Positions 1 to 12,727 of a stretch of 64,000 nt of DNA are shown here, piece by piece. The position numbers and the translations under genes are program-made. Position 1 is the stretch's first letter, and each line of letters begins with the position of its first letter. The notes under the pieces were generated by a model. It did not search any database. It was given only the letters and a program-made list of their open reading frames with translations, and was not told where the DNA came from. Origin of the DNA: Variovorax ginsengisoli (GTDB lineage: Bacteria; Pseudomonadota; Gammaproteobacteria; Burkholderiales; Burkholderiaceae_C); contig NZ_JAUJZH010000001.1 of NCBI RefSeq assembly GCF_030486595.1, positions 124,001 to 188,000 of the forward strand, read 5' to 3'.

Positions 1-486
1 CACTACCTGCTGAACAAGTTCACCACCGTGATCCGCGCCACCATCAAGGGCAACGTCGCGGTGGCGGCGGCGCAGGGCCTCATCGGCGGCGTTACCTTCT
101 CGCTGATGGGCTTGCAGGGCTCGCTGCTCTGGGGGGCGCTGATGGCCTTCCTGTCGCTGCTGCCGGCGGTCGGCGCGGCGCTGATCTGGGGTCCGGTGGC
201 GATCTACTTCCTGGCCGTCGGCGCCACGGCCAAGGCCCTCGGCCTGATCTTCGTCGGCGTCTTCGTGATCGGCCTGGTCGACAACATCCTGCGGCCCCTG
301 CTGGTCGGCAAGGACACCCAGATGCCCGACTACGTGGTGCTGATGTCGACCATCGGCGGGATCGCGCTGTTCGGCATCAACGGCTTCGTGATCGGCCCGG
401 TGATCGCGGCGCTCTTCATGGCGGCCTGGGATCTGTTCGCCTCCTCGAACGAAGCCGACGACAACGCGCCGCCCCCATTGTCCTGA
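1..486 (+). CDS. AI-2E family transporter (PerM-like), C-terminal part
   Basis: The reading frame is open from the first base, so the N-terminus lies outside the window; 161 residues remain. It encodes several strongly hydrophobic membrane segments separated by short loops. Near the end is the DNILRPLLVGKDTQMPDYVV stretch that is typical of the last cytoplasmic loop of AI-2E/PerM permeases. Proteins of this family are inner-membrane exporters or channels, and some move autoinducer-2; the substrate cannot be read here. The tail after the last helix is short and acidic. The ftsI-like gene starts 15 bases downstream on the same strand, so co-transcription is possible. Confidence 0.85.
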   Translation, partial: HYLLNKFTTVIRATIKGNVAVAAAQGLIGGVTFSLMGLQGSLLWGALMAFLSLLPAVGAALIWGPVAIYFLAVGATAKALGLIFVGVFVIGLVDNILRPLLVGKDTQMPDYVVLMSTIGGIALFGINGFVIGPVIAALFMAAWDLFASSNEADDNAPPPLS

Positions 487-501
487 CAGGGAACCCGAAC
501 C

Positions 502-2229
502 ATGAATCGCAGCGGGCCCAGCCTGCGCTACGCCACCAGCCCCTTGCTGGCGAGCAAGACGCCGGCCTGGCGCAGCAAGTTCATCGTCGCCGGCATCGCG
601 CTGGGCTTCGCCGTGCTGGCCGGCCGCGCGATCGACGTGCAGGTGATCGACAACGACTTCTTCCAGCACCAGGGCGAGGCGCGCTACGCCCGCACGCTCG
701 AGCTGCCGGCCAGCCGCGGCCACATCCTCGACCGCAACGGGCTGATCCTGGCCTCCGACGTGCCGGCGCCCAGCATCTGGGCGATTCCGGAAGACGTCGA
801 CCAGGACGACCCGGCGCTGGCCCCCCGCCTGCGCAAGCTCGCCGAACTGCTCGGCATGCCGGTGGCCGAGGTCTCGCGCAAGCTCGGAGAGGACAAGAGC
901 TTCGTCTGGCTCAAGCGCCAGGTCGACGACGGCGTCGCCAAGCAGATCGCGGCGCTCGACATCAAGGGCATCTACCAGCGCCGCGAGTACAAGCGCCAGT
1001 ACCCCGAGGGCGAGGCGGCGGCGCACGTGGCCGGCTTCACCAACGTCGAGGACGTCGGCCAGGAGGGCATCGAGCTGGCCTTCGACAAGGAACTGTCGGG
1101 CAAGGCCGGCTCGCGCCGGGTGATCAAGAACCGGCTCGGCGCGGTCGTCGAGGACCTGGGCGAGCAGGTGCCGCCGGTCGACGGCCACGATGTCCAGCTG
1201 AGCCTGGACGACCGGGTGCAGGCGGTCGCCTACGAGACGCTGCGCGACGCCGTGGTCGCCAACAAGGCCAGGGCCGGCAGCGCGGTGGTGGTCGATGCGG
1301 CCACCGGCGAACTGCTGGCGATGGCCAACTACCCGAGCTTCGACCCCAACGACCGCCGCAAGATGACCGGCGAGCAGCTGCGCAACCGGGCCATGACCGA
1401 CGTCTTCGAACCCGGCTCGACGATGAAGCCGATCACCGTGGCGACCGCGCTGCAGCTGGGCCGGATCACGCCGCAGACCGTGATCGACACCAATCCGGGC
1501 CGCATCACGGTGGCCGGCGCCACCATCCACGACGACGAGAACTTCGGCGTCCTGACGACCGAGACGGTGATCCAGAAGTCGAGCAACGTGGGCGCCACCA
1601 AGATCTCGCAGCGCATGACGCCCAAGGAGATGTGGGACTCCTACACCTCGCTCGGCTTCGGGCAGAAGCCTCAGACCCAGTTCCCGGGCGCCGTGACCGG
1701 CCGGCTGCGGCCCTGGAAGTCCTGGCGCCCGATCGAGCAGGCCACGATGTCGTACGGCTACGGCCTGTCGGCCTCGCTGTTCCAGATCGCCCATGCCTAC
1801 ACCGCGTTCGCCAACGGCGGCAAGGTGATCCCGATCACCATGCTCAAGACCCATGAGCCACCGGTCGGCGTCCCGGTGTTCTCGGAGCTGGTCGCGGCCC
1901 AGGTCCGCAAGATGATGCACATGGCGGCCGCGCCCGGCGGCACCGCGCCGCTGGCGCAGACCGAAGGCTATTCGGTCGGCGGCAAGACCGGCACCGCCCA
2001 CAAGCAGGTCGGCAAGGGCTATGCGAGCAACAAATACCGCGCCTGGTACACCGGCATGTCGCCGATCGACAAGCCGCGCATCATCGTCGCGGTGATGATC
2101 GACGAGCCGAGCGCCGGCAAGTACTTCGGCGGCCTGGTGGCGGCGCCGGTGTTCAGCGCCGTGGTGCAGCAGACGCTGCGGATCCTCAACGTGCTGCCCG
2201 ATCTTCCGGTGGCGTCGCAGGCGCATTGA
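502..2229 (+). CDS. Peptidoglycan D,D-transpeptidase, FtsI/PBP3-like (class B penicillin-binding protein)
   Basis: The protein has 575 residues, the usual size for FtsI. It has one N-terminal membrane anchor (about residues 27-45), a PBP dimerisation domain with the motif ASRGHILDRNG, then the transpeptidase domain. The three active-site motifs are present: STMK with the acyl-accepting Ser306, SSN at 360-362 and KTGT at 495-498. Family knowledge: it cross-links septal peptidoglycan at the division site and is the target of beta-lactams. The surroundings are not the usual division and cell wall cluster (no ftsL, murE or mraY adjacent), so this may be a second class B PBP and I leave the symbol open. 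Its last 44 bases overlap the convergent LysR gene. Confidence 0.92.
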   Translation: MNRSGPSLRYATSPLLASKTPAWRSKFIVAGIALGFAVLAGRAIDVQVIDNDFFQHQGEARYARTLELPASRGHILDRNGLILASDVPAPSIWAIPEDVDQDDPALAPRLRKLAELLGMPVAEVSRKLGEDKSFVWLKRQVDDGVAKQIAALDIKGIYQRREYKRQYPEGEAAAHVAGFTNVEDVGQEGIELAFDKELSGKAGSRRVIKNRLGAVVEDLGEQVPPVDGHDVQLSLDDRVQAVAYETLRDAVVANKARAGSAVVVDAATGELLAMANYPSFDPNDRRKMTGEQLRNRAMTDVFEPGSTMKPITVATALQLGRITPQTVIDTNPGRITVAGATIHDDENFGVLTTETVIQKSSNVGATKISQRMTPKEMWDSYTSLGFGQKPQTQFPGAVTGRLRPWKSWRPIEQATMSYGYGLSASLFQIAHAYTAFANGGKVIPITMLKTHEPPVGVPVFSELVAAQVRKMMHMAAAPGGTAPLAQTEGYSVGGKTGTAHKQVGKGYASNKYRAWYTGMSPIDKPRIIVAVMIDEPSAGKYFGGLVAAPVFSAVVQQTLRILNVLPDLPVASQAH

Positions 2230-3124
2230 GCCACCACTGCTCGCCGAAGCGGCCCTGCAGGAAGGCGACGAAGCTCGACACCTTGCCCGGCACCAGCTTG
2301 GGCGAGGGGAACACGGCGTGGATCTCCTGCTCGGCCAGCCCATGGTCGGCCAGCACTTCGCTCACCTGCCCCGACGCCAGCGAATCGCTCGCCACGTAGC
2401 GCGGCATCAGCGCGATGCCGAGGCCGGCCCGCGCGGCGGCCAGCACGGCCGACACGTTGTTCGAGCGCAGTCGGCCCGACACCGGCACCGTGACCGGCTC
2501 GCCCTTGGGCGTGTGCAGGTGCCAGACGTCGTCGCCGACCACGCTGCTGTAGATCAGCGCCACGTGGGCGCTCAGGTCCTGGGCCTTCTTGGGCGCTCCG
2601 TGGGCCCGGAGATAGGCCGGCGCCGCCACCATCACCCATGGATTCATCCCGAGGAAACGCGCGCCCAGCGACGAATCGGCCAGCTTGCCCATGCGGATCG
2701 CCACGTCGATGCCCTGCGCCACCAGGTCGACATAGCGATCCTCGAAGCTCAGGTCGACCTGCACCTGCGGGTGCCGGGCCATGAATTCGAGCGCCAGCGG
2801 CACCACCACCCGGCGGCCGAAGGCGGTCGAGGTGCCGATCCGCAGCAGGCCCTGCGCCTGCGACTGGCGGAGCTTGACGATGCTCTCGGCCTCCTCGGCC
2901 TCGCGCACGATCGACTTGCACTTCTCGTAATAGAGCGCGCCCGCTTCGGTGAGGCTGACGCCGCGGGTGTTGCGGTTCAGGAGCCGGGCCCCGAGACGGG
3001 CCTCGGTGGCCGCGACCTGCTTGGTGACAGTGGGCTGGGTGGTGTTGAACTCGCGCGCCGCCTTGGAGAAGCTGCCGGTCTCCACCACGCGCACGAACAT
3101 CTCCATCGCCAGCAATCGGTCCAT
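2186..3124 (-). CDS. LysR-family transcriptional regulator, probable regulator of gcl
   Basis: It has 312 residues, the standard length. The N-terminal winged helix-turn-helix (about residues 1-65) contains [20 protein letters not shown], followed by a type 2 periplasmic-binding-protein effector domain. It starts 110 bases from gcl and is transcribed divergently, the classical LysR layout. That suggests, but does not prove, control of the glyoxylate operon, probably through the palindrome at 3143-3159. The C-terminal tail is rich in Pro, Ala and Arg, and its last codons overlap the end of the ftsI-like gene on the other strand. The effector is unknown; glyoxylate or a related C2/C3 acid is a guess from the neighbour. 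Confidence 0.9.
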   Translation of the reverse strand: MDRLLAMEMFVRVVETGSFSKAAREFNTTQPTVTKQVAATEARLGARLLNRNTRGVSLTEAGALYYEKCKSIVREAEEAESIVKLRQSQAQGLLRIGTSTAFGRRVVVPLALEFMARHPQVQVDLSFEDRYVDLVAQGIDVAIRMGKLADSSLGARFLGMNPWVMVAAPAYLRAHGAPKKAQDLSAHVALIYSSVVGDDVWHLHTPKGEPVTVPVSGRLRSNNVSAVLAAARAGLGIALMPRYVASDSLASGQVSEVLADHGLAEQEIHAVFPSPKLVPGKVSSFVAFLQGRFGEQWWLNAPATPPEDRAAR

Positions 3125-3142
3125 CCCCGGATGGTAGCCAGT

Positions 3143-3159
3143 TATTCCACCCAGGAATA
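3143..3159. promoter_or_regulatory. Candidate LysR operator between lysR and gcl
   Basis: TATTCC and GGAATA form a perfect 6-bp inverted repeat with a 5-base spacer. It fits the LysR T-N11-A rule (T at 3145, A at 3157) and lies in the 110-base divergent region, 19 bases from the LysR start codon and 76 bases from the gcl start. Binding is inferred. Confidence 0.5.
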
Positions 3160-3234
3160 GGCTTTATGGCCGCGAGCCGTCTTCTGCAAACCGGCCCGAA
3201 TTCCTACAGTCGAGCCCAACCCAAGGAGACTCGC

Positions 3235-5028
<1,794 letters not shown>

Positions 5029-5051
5029 CCGATTCACGAGGAGACAAACAC

Positions 5052-5831
5052 ATGCCCAAGTTCGCAGCCAACCTCACGATGCTGTTCACCGAGCTGCCCT
5101 TCATGCAGCGCTTCGAGGCCGCCGCCAAGGCCGGCTTCAAGGCCGTCGAGTACCTGTTCCCCTACGCCTACGAAAAGAAGGAGCTGGCCGCCGCCCTGCG
5201 CGACAACGGCCTGGCGCAGGTGCTGCACAACCTGCCGGCCGGCAACTGGGATGCGGGCGAGCGCGGCATCGGCTGCCATCCGGACCGCGTGGGCGAGTTC
5301 CGCGAAGGCGTGGCGCGCGCGATCGACTACGCCACGGCGCTGGGCTGCCCGCAGGTCAACTGCCTGCTCGGCAAGCTGCCCGAAGGGGTGACGCATGCGG
5401 ATGCGCGCAAGGTGGTGGTCGACAACCTGCGCTTCGCATCGAAGGAGTTGCTGGGCGCTGGCATCCGGCTGCTGATCGAGCCGATCAACACCTTCGACAT
5501 CCCGGGCTTCTACCTGAACCGCACCGACCAGGCGCTGGCACTGATCGACGAGGTCGGCTCGCCCAACCTGCGGGTGCAGTACGACATCTACCACGCGCAG
5601 CGCATGGAGGGCGAACTCGGCAACACGCTGGCCCGGAACATCGCCCGGATCGGCCACATCCAGCTGGCCGACAACCCGGGGCGCGGCGAACCGGGCACGG
5701 GCGAGATCAACTACCCGTGGCTGTTCAAGCACATCGATTCGCTGGGCTATGCCGGGTGGATCGGCTGCGAATACAAGCCGCGCGGCACGACGCTCGACGG
5801 CCTCGGATGGCGCACGGCGCTGACCCAATAA
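5052..5831 (+). CDS. hyi: Hydroxypyruvate isomerase
   Basis: The protein has 259 residues and a TIM-barrel of the AP-endonuclease-2/xylose-isomerase-like family. It interconverts hydroxypyruvate and tartronate semialdehyde. It begins MPKFAANLTMLFTELPFMQR, the usual Hyi start, with GAGGAGA just upstream of the ATG. Metal-site residues typical of the family appear in LLIEPINTFDIPG, QYDIYHAQ and GCEYKP. It lies 23 bases after gcl and 31 bases before the tartronate semialdehyde reductase gene, all on one strand, so the three form a pathway operon. The assignment is secure from sequence and context together. Confidence 0.95.
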   Translation: MPKFAANLTMLFTELPFMQRFEAAAKAGFKAVEYLFPYAYEKKELAAALRDNGLAQVLHNLPAGNWDAGERGIGCHPDRVGEFREGVARAIDYATALGCPQVNCLLGKLPEGVTHADARKVVVDNLRFASKELLGAGIRLLIEPINTFDIPGFYLNRTDQALALIDEVGSPNLRVQYDIYHAQRMEGELGNTLARNIARIGHIQLADNPGRGEPGTGEINYPWLFKHIDSLGYAGWIGCEYKPRGTTLDGLGWRTALTQ

Positions 5832-5862
5832 CCAAAGACCAAAGACAAGGACATCTCGCGAC

Positions 5863-6768
5863 ATGACGCAAACGAACGCACAAAAAATCGGCTTTATCGG
5901 CCTCGGCATCATGGGTGCGCCGATGGCAGGCCACCTGCTCGATGCCGGCCATGCGCTCTTCGTGAACACGCGCGGCGATGTGCCGCAGCCGTTCGCTTCG
6001 CGGGCCAGGGTCTGCGTGTCGGCCACCGAGGTGGCGCGGCAGGCGGACATCGTCTTCATCATGGTGCCGGACACGCCGGACGTCGAGAAGGTGCTGTTCG
6101 GCGAAGGCGGCGTGGCCGCAGGCTTGTCCAAGGGCAAGGTGGTGGTCGATTGCAGCTCGATCGATCCGATCGCGACCAAGGACTTCGCGCAGCGGATCAT
6201 CGGCCTGGGCTGCGGCTACATCGATGCGCCGGTCTCGGGCGGCGAGGTGGGCGCGAAGGCAGCAAGCCTCACGATCATGTGCGGCGGCGACGAAGGCACG
6301 TTCGGGCGCGTTCGGCCCTTGCTCGAGAAGATGGGCAAGAACATCACGCTGGTCGGCAACGTCGGCGACGGGCAGGTCTGCAAGGTGGCCAATCAGATCA
6401 TCGTGGCGCTCAACATCGCGGCGGTCGGCGAGGCGCTGGTGTTCGCCTCCAAGGCCGGGGCCGATCCGGCGAAGGTGCGGCAGGCACTGATGGGCGGCTT
6501 CGCGTCGTCGCGTATCCTCGAAGTGCACGGCGAGCGCATGATCAAGCGCACCTTCGCACCGGGCTTCCGCATCGCCTTGCACCAGAAGGATCTGAACCTG
6601 GCGCTGCAAGGGGCGCGTGCGCTGGGGGTGGCGCTGCCGCAGACTGCGAGTGCGGCGCAGTTGATGAACGCATGCTCGGCGCTGGGGTACGGGCAAGAGG
6701 ACCATTCGGCATTGGTGCGTGCCTTGGAGGCGATGGCGCAGCATCCTGTTGCGCCGGACGCTGGTTGA
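5863..6768 (+). CDS. glxR: 2-hydroxy-3-oxopropionate (tartronate semialdehyde) reductase
   Basis: This 301-residue beta-hydroxyacid dehydrogenase reduces tartronate semialdehyde to glycerate with NAD(P)H, completing the route started by gcl. The N-terminal Rossmann motif is GFIGLGIMGAPMAGHLL (about residues 10-26). The substrate-binding DAPVSGGEVGA and the catalytic Lys174 in GQVCKVANQ are visible. The C-terminal helical domain has the KDLNLAL motif. It could equally be called garR; glxR is used because of the gcl-hyi neighbourhood. No kinase for glycerate follows in the window; the next 458 bases are non-coding. Confidence 0.94.
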   Translation: MTQTNAQKIGFIGLGIMGAPMAGHLLDAGHALFVNTRGDVPQPFASRARVCVSATEVARQADIVFIMVPDTPDVEKVLFGEGGVAAGLSKGKVVVDCSSIDPIATKDFAQRIIGLGCGYIDAPVSGGEVGAKAASLTIMCGGDEGTFGRVRPLLEKMGKNITLVGNVGDGQVCKVANQIIVALNIAAVGEALVFASKAGADPAKVRQALMGGFASSRILEVHGERMIKRTFAPGFRIALHQKDLNLALQGARALGVALPQTASAAQLMNACSALGYGQEDHSALVRALEAMAQHPVAPDAG

Positions 6769-6918
6769 CAGACCGGGGCGGCGGCGCGTTTCGGGGTGGC
6801 GATGGCGGGCGGTATGCCCTGTGCCTCAACGGCCGGCCCCGTAAATACCGCCCGCCACCGCTGACACGTTATGGTTGCATCGGCGTTGGAGACGTCATCG
6901 CGCTTTGAACACCCCCAA

Positions 6919-7103
6919 GCCCGGCAAGCGGTGCGGGACGGGCGATCCCCTCTGCGCCGCTGAGGAGCGCAGCTTCAGGCGGAAAAAGGGCCGCGCGTGT
7001 TTGAGCGAAGCGAGTTTGCGCGGACCCCGCCTGAAGCGAGCACCGCAAGGAAGCCCGAAGGGCCGGCGCAGTGGGGTCGACCGGCCCGCACCGCTTGCCG
7101 GGC
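6919..7103. repeat. 185-bp imperfect palindromic intergenic element
   Basis: The gene-free stretch 6769-7226 contains a large nested inverted repeat. The outer arms at 6919-6937 and 7085-7103 are perfect 19-bp complements. Inside them 6972-6982 pairs with 7027-7037 (11 bp), and CCGCGC at 6991 pairs with GCGCGG near 7017. RNA from either strand could fold into one long hairpin. Both strands are open in several frames but give only low-complexity, Arg-rich products, so I regard it as non-coding and MITE- or REP-like. Nothing recognisable lies in 6769-6918; 7104-7226 carries the maeB leader with AAGGAG at 7215-7220. Confidence 0.75.
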
Positions 7104-7226
7104 CTCTCCTGGCGCACGCCTCTCCATCACACCCCCCACGCTTTCCCGAACCCACCCACCAAACCACCTCCGAGAGCGAACTTTGGGGTAGCCTCTACCC
7201 TGAGCCAAGACAGCAAGGAGACACCG

Positions 7227-9527
<2,301 letters not shown>

Positions 9528-9545
9528 TCTCCGCACCAATTTGGA

Positions 9546-9580
9546 CGCCCCGCCGCGGTGCACGCGGCGGGGCGTTTTTT
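9546..9580 (+). terminator. Rho-independent terminator of maeB
   Basis: A perfect 12-bp GC-rich stem (9546-9557 with 9563-9574) with a 5-base loop is followed by six T. It begins 19 bases after the maeB stop. It is one of the clearest terminators in the window. Confidence 0.93.
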
Positions 9581-9720
9581 CGTGCGTTCTCCTCTGGCGG
9601 GTGGAAACCCGCAGTTACCGCATGCACCCGCATGGAGACATCGAGAGGGTTCGCACCAAGTGCGTGCCGGCACCGTTTTTGCTTGAATCCCGTGCATCCA
9701 CCCTTTCATGGAATTCCTGA

Positions 9721-10749
9721 ATGAACAAGCGCCATCTGCTCCAGACCTTCCTCGCCGCCTCCGCCCTCAGCTTCGGGCTGGGCACTGCGCATGCGCAGAC
9801 GACGCCGATCAAGTTCCAGCTGGACTGGCGCTTCGAGGGACCCGGGGCCTTCTTCACGCACCCGGCCGCCAAGGGCTACTTCAAGGCCAGCGGGCTCGAT
9901 GTCACGGTCGACGCCGGCAACGGCTCGGGCGGCGCGGTCACGCGGGTGGCCTCGGGCGCCTACGACATGGGCTTCGCCGACCTCGCGGCGCTGATGGAGT
10001 TCCACGCCAACAACCCCGACAGCCCGAACAAGCCGGTGGCGGTGATGATGGTCTACAACAACACGCCGGCCTCGGTCATGGCGCTCAAGAAGAGCGGCAT
10101 CGCGAAGCCCACCGACCTGACGGGCAAGAAGCTCGGCGCCCCGGTGTTCGATGCCGGCCGCCGCGCCTTCCCGATCTTCGCCAAGGCCAACAACATCGGC
10201 GCGGTGAACTGGACCGCGATGGACCCGACCCTGCGCGAGACCATGCTGCTGCGCGGCGACATCGACGCCATCACGGGCTTCACGTTCACGTCGCTGCTCA
10301 ACCTCGAGGCGCGCGGCGCCAAGGCGGCCGACATCGTGATCCTGCCCTACCCCGACTTCGGCGTGAAGCTCTACGGCAACGCGATCATCGCCTCGCCCAA
10401 GCTCATCAAGGAGAACCCGGCGGCCGTCAAGGCCTTCCTCTCGGCCTTCACCAAGGGCGCCAAGGACGTGATCGCCAACCCGGCGGTCGCGATCGAATCG
10501 ATCAAGGCGCGCGACGGCATCGTCAACAGCGAACTCGAGACGCGCCGCCTCAAGCTCGCGATCGACACAGTGGTCAACACGCCCGACGCCCGCGCCGAGG
10601 GCTTCGGCCAGGTCAACGCCGGCCGGCTGTCGCTGATGGCGTCGCAGGTGTCGGACGCTTTCGGGACCAAGACCCGCGTGAACCCCGATGCGGTGTGGAA
10701 TGGTTCGCTGCTGCCGCCCGCCGCAGAACTGAACATTCTCCGCAAGTGA
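9721..10749 (+). CDS. ABC transporter substrate-binding protein, NMT1/SsuA type
   Basis: The 342-residue periplasmic binding protein has a Sec signal peptide, with likely cleavage after Ala25 (THA... region AHA|Q). The mature part has the NMT1/SsuA/ThiY-type fold: LDWRFEGPGAFFTHPAAKGYFKA, then AGNGSGGAVTRVASGAYDMG. Such proteins feed importers for sulfonates, pyrimidine precursors, riboflavin-like or aromatic compounds, so the ligand cannot be named. The stop overlaps the ATPase start (TGATG). A second copy, clearly paralogous, is encoded at 15878-16906 without its own ATPase or permease. Confidence 0.88.
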   Translation: MNKRHLLQTFLAASALSFGLGTAHAQTTPIKFQLDWRFEGPGAFFTHPAAKGYFKASGLDVTVDAGNGSGGAVTRVASGAYDMGFADLAALMEFHANNPDSPNKPVAVMMVYNNTPASVMALKKSGIAKPTDLTGKKLGAPVFDAGRRAFPIFAKANNIGAVNWTAMDPTLRETMLLRGDIDAITGFTFTSLLNLEARGAKAADIVILPYPDFGVKLYGNAIIASPKLIKENPAAVKAFLSAFTKGAKDVIANPAVAIESIKARDGIVNSELETRRLKLAIDTVVNTPDARAEGFGQVNAGRLSLMASQVSDAFGTKTRVNPDAVWNGSLLPPAAELNILRK

Positions 10750-11585
10750 TGGCGGAGAACGCCAACGCGCCCTTCGTCGATTTCCAGGACGTCTGGCTCG
10801 CCTACAACGAGGAACTGCTGCGGGCCAACCACTTCGCGGTCGAGGCGATCGACCTGAAGGTCCAGCGCGGCGAGTTCATCGCCATCGTCGGGCCCTCGGG
10901 CTGCGGCAAGTCGACCTTCATGAAGCTCACGACCGGGCTTCGGATGCCCTCGATGGGCAAGATCCGGATCGATGGCCAACCGGTGACGGGGCCGCTGAAG
11001 ATCTCGGGCATGGCCTTCCAGGCGCCGTCGCTGCTGCCCTGGCGCACCACGGTCGACAACGTGCTGCTGCCGCTGGAGATCGTCGAGCCCTACCGCTCGA
11101 CCTTCAAGGCGAAGCGCAGGGAATACGTCGAGCGGGCCCGCAGGCTGCTGCAGAAGGTCGGCCTGGGCGGCTACGAGGACAAGTTCCCGTGGCAGCTCTC
11201 GGGCGGCATGCAGCAGCGCGCGAGCATCTGCCGGGCGCTGATCCACGAGCCCAAGATGCTGCTGCTCGACGAGCCATTCGGCGCGCTCGACGCCTTCACG
11301 CGCGAAGAGCTCTGGTGCATCCTGCGCGACCTCTGGACCGAGCAGCAGTTCAACGTGATCCTGGTGACGCACGACCTGCGCGAGTCGGTGTTCCTGGCCG
11401 ACACGGTCTACGTCATGAGCAAGAGCCCGGGCCGCTTCGTAGTCAAGCGCGAGATCGACCTGCCGCGCCCGCGCGAGCTGGAACTGACCTACACCAAGGA
11501 GTTCACCGACATCGTGCACGAACTGCGCGGCCACATCGGCGCCATTCGCAGCCAGGCCATCGCCACCGCCGCGATCCCGCAATGA
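10749..11585 (+). CDS. ABC transporter ATP-binding protein (NitT/TauT family)
   Basis: The protein has 278 residues. Walker A is GPSGCGKST (Lys54), the signature is LSGGMQQRASI, and Walker B is MLLLDEPFGALD with the H-loop in VTHDLRE. The Q-loop region reads FQAPSLLPWRT, typical of the nitrate/sulfonate/taurine group. It sits on the cytoplasmic face and powers import with the permease that follows. The ATG overlaps the stop of the binding protein by one base, so translation is probably coupled. The N-terminus is about 20 residues longer than in minimal homologues, with an extra ANHFAVEAIDL segment before the first strand. Confidence 0.93.
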   Translation: MAENANAPFVDFQDVWLAYNEELLRANHFAVEAIDLKVQRGEFIAIVGPSGCGKSTFMKLTTGLRMPSMGKIRIDGQPVTGPLKISGMAFQAPSLLPWRTTVDNVLLPLEIVEPYRSTFKAKRREYVERARRLLQKVGLGGYEDKFPWQLSGGMQQRASICRALIHEPKMLLLDEPFGALDAFTREELWCILRDLWTEQQFNVILVTHDLRESVFLADTVYVMSKSPGRFVVKREIDLPRPRELELTYTKEFTDIVHELRGHIGAIRSQAIATAAIPQ

Positions 11586-11592
11586 GCCATTC

Positions 11593-12363
11593 ATGAAGAA
11601 CAACAAGCAAATCGAACGCTGGTCGCCCTGGCTGCTGCTGGTCGCGGTCATCGTGCTGTGGCAGATCATCTGCTCGGGCTTCGGCGTCTCGGAGTTCATC
11701 TTCCCGAGCCCCTGGCGAATCTGGACCCAGTTCTGGGAGTTCAAGGAAATCATCGCCGGCCACGCCTGGCGCACCTTCTGGGTCACGATGGCGGGCTTCG
11801 GCCTGGCGATCGTGGTGGGCGTGCTGCTGGGCTTCGTGATCGGCAGTTCGCGGCTGGCCTACGCGGCGATGTACCCGCTGATGACCGCCTTCAACGCACT
11901 GCCGAAGGCGGCCTTCGTGCCGATCCTGGTGGTCTGGTTCGGCATCGGCGTCGGACCGGCGATCCTCACGGCCTTCCTGATCAGCTTCTTCCCGATCATG
12001 GTCAACATCGCGACCGGCCTGGCGACCTTGGAGCCCGAACTCGAGGACGTGCTGCGGGTGCTGGGCGCCAAGCGCTGGGACGTGCTCATGAAGATCGGCT
12101 TTCCGCGCTCGATGCCCTACTTCTTCGCCTCGCTCAAGGTGGCGATCACGCTGGCCTTCGTCGGCACCACGGTGTCGGAGATGACCGCCGCCAACGAAGG
12201 CATCGGCTACCTGCTGATTTCGGCCGGCTCGTCGATGCAGATGGGCCTGGCCTTCGCCGGCCTGATGGTGGTGGGCGCGATGGCGATGGGCATGTACGAA
12301 CTGTTCAGCGCGGTCGAGAAGCACACGACGGGCTGGGCGCATCGGGGTTCGCAGGGGGAGTGA
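11593..12363 (+). CDS. ABC transporter permease (NitT/TauT family, BPD_transp_1)
   Basis: The inner-membrane protein has 256 residues and about six membrane segments. The cytoplasmic EAA loop is visible as RVLGAKRWDVLMKIGFP followed by SMPYFFASLKVAI, where the ATPase docks. It starts seven bases after the ATPase stop and completes a single-permease, homodimer-type importer with the two genes upstream. A weak hairpin followed by five T lies between its stop and the EthD gene at 12407, so some readthrough to that gene is likely. Confidence 0.92.
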   Translation: MKNNKQIERWSPWLLLVAVIVLWQIICSGFGVSEFIFPSPWRIWTQFWEFKEIIAGHAWRTFWVTMAGFGLAIVVGVLLGFVIGSSRLAYAAMYPLMTAFNALPKAAFVPILVVWFGIGVGPAILTAFLISFFPIMVNIATGLATLEPELEDVLRVLGAKRWDVLMKIGFPRSMPYFFASLKVAITLAFVGTTVSEMTAANEGIGYLLISAGSSMQMGLAFAGLMVVGAMAMGMYELFSAVEKHTTGWAHRGSQGE

Positions 12364-12406
12364 AATCCCGTAACCTTGCGGGTTCTTTTTCAGGAGAGAC
12401 GAACCC

Positions 12407-12721
12407 ATGATCAAGGTCAGCGTGATGTATCCCTTCTCCCCCGGCGCCCGGTTCGACCACGCCTACTACCGCGACAAGCACATGCCGCTGCTCGCGAACC
12501 GGATGGGCGACGCCTGCAAGTCCTACACGATCGACAAGGGGCTGGCCGGCGGTGCGCCCGGCCAGCCGCCCACCTACGTCGGCATGTGCCACGTCTTCGC
12601 CGACTCGGTGGAGTCTTTCCAGGCCGCCTTCGGGCCGCATGCGAAGGAGATCCTGGCGGACATCGCCAACTACACCGACATCCAGCCGGTGATGCAGATC
12701 AGCGAAGTGGTGGTGGGTTAG
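12407..12721 (+). CDS. EthD family protein
   Basis: This 104-residue protein has the EthD ferredoxin-like fold. It shows the start IKVSVMYPFSPGARFDHAYYRDKHMPLLA and the characteristic D-x-Y-x3-K-H-x-P pattern. EthD was named from ethyl tert-butyl ether degradation loci, where it is needed but has no assigned reaction; others in the superfamily are small cyclases, dehydrogenases or chaperone-like dimers. It is the last gene of the importer operon and has AGGAGA upstream of the ATG. Six bases separate it from the convergent OsmC gene. Confidence 0.88.
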   Translation: MIKVSVMYPFSPGARFDHAYYRDKHMPLLANRMGDACKSYTIDKGLAGGAPGQPPTYVGMCHVFADSVESFQAAFGPHAKEILADIANYTDIQPVMQISEVVVG

Positions 12722-12727
12722 GCCCGT

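Noticed and set aside
6875..7200. Small protein genes in the glxR-maeB gap
   Set aside because: Frames on both strands lie within the palindromic element, lack ribosome sites and give Arg/Pro-rich products.
9708..9720. ATG at 9708 as start of the importer operon
   Set aside because: It is in a different frame and leads to an Arg-rich shadow. The ATG at 9721 gives a clean signal peptide.
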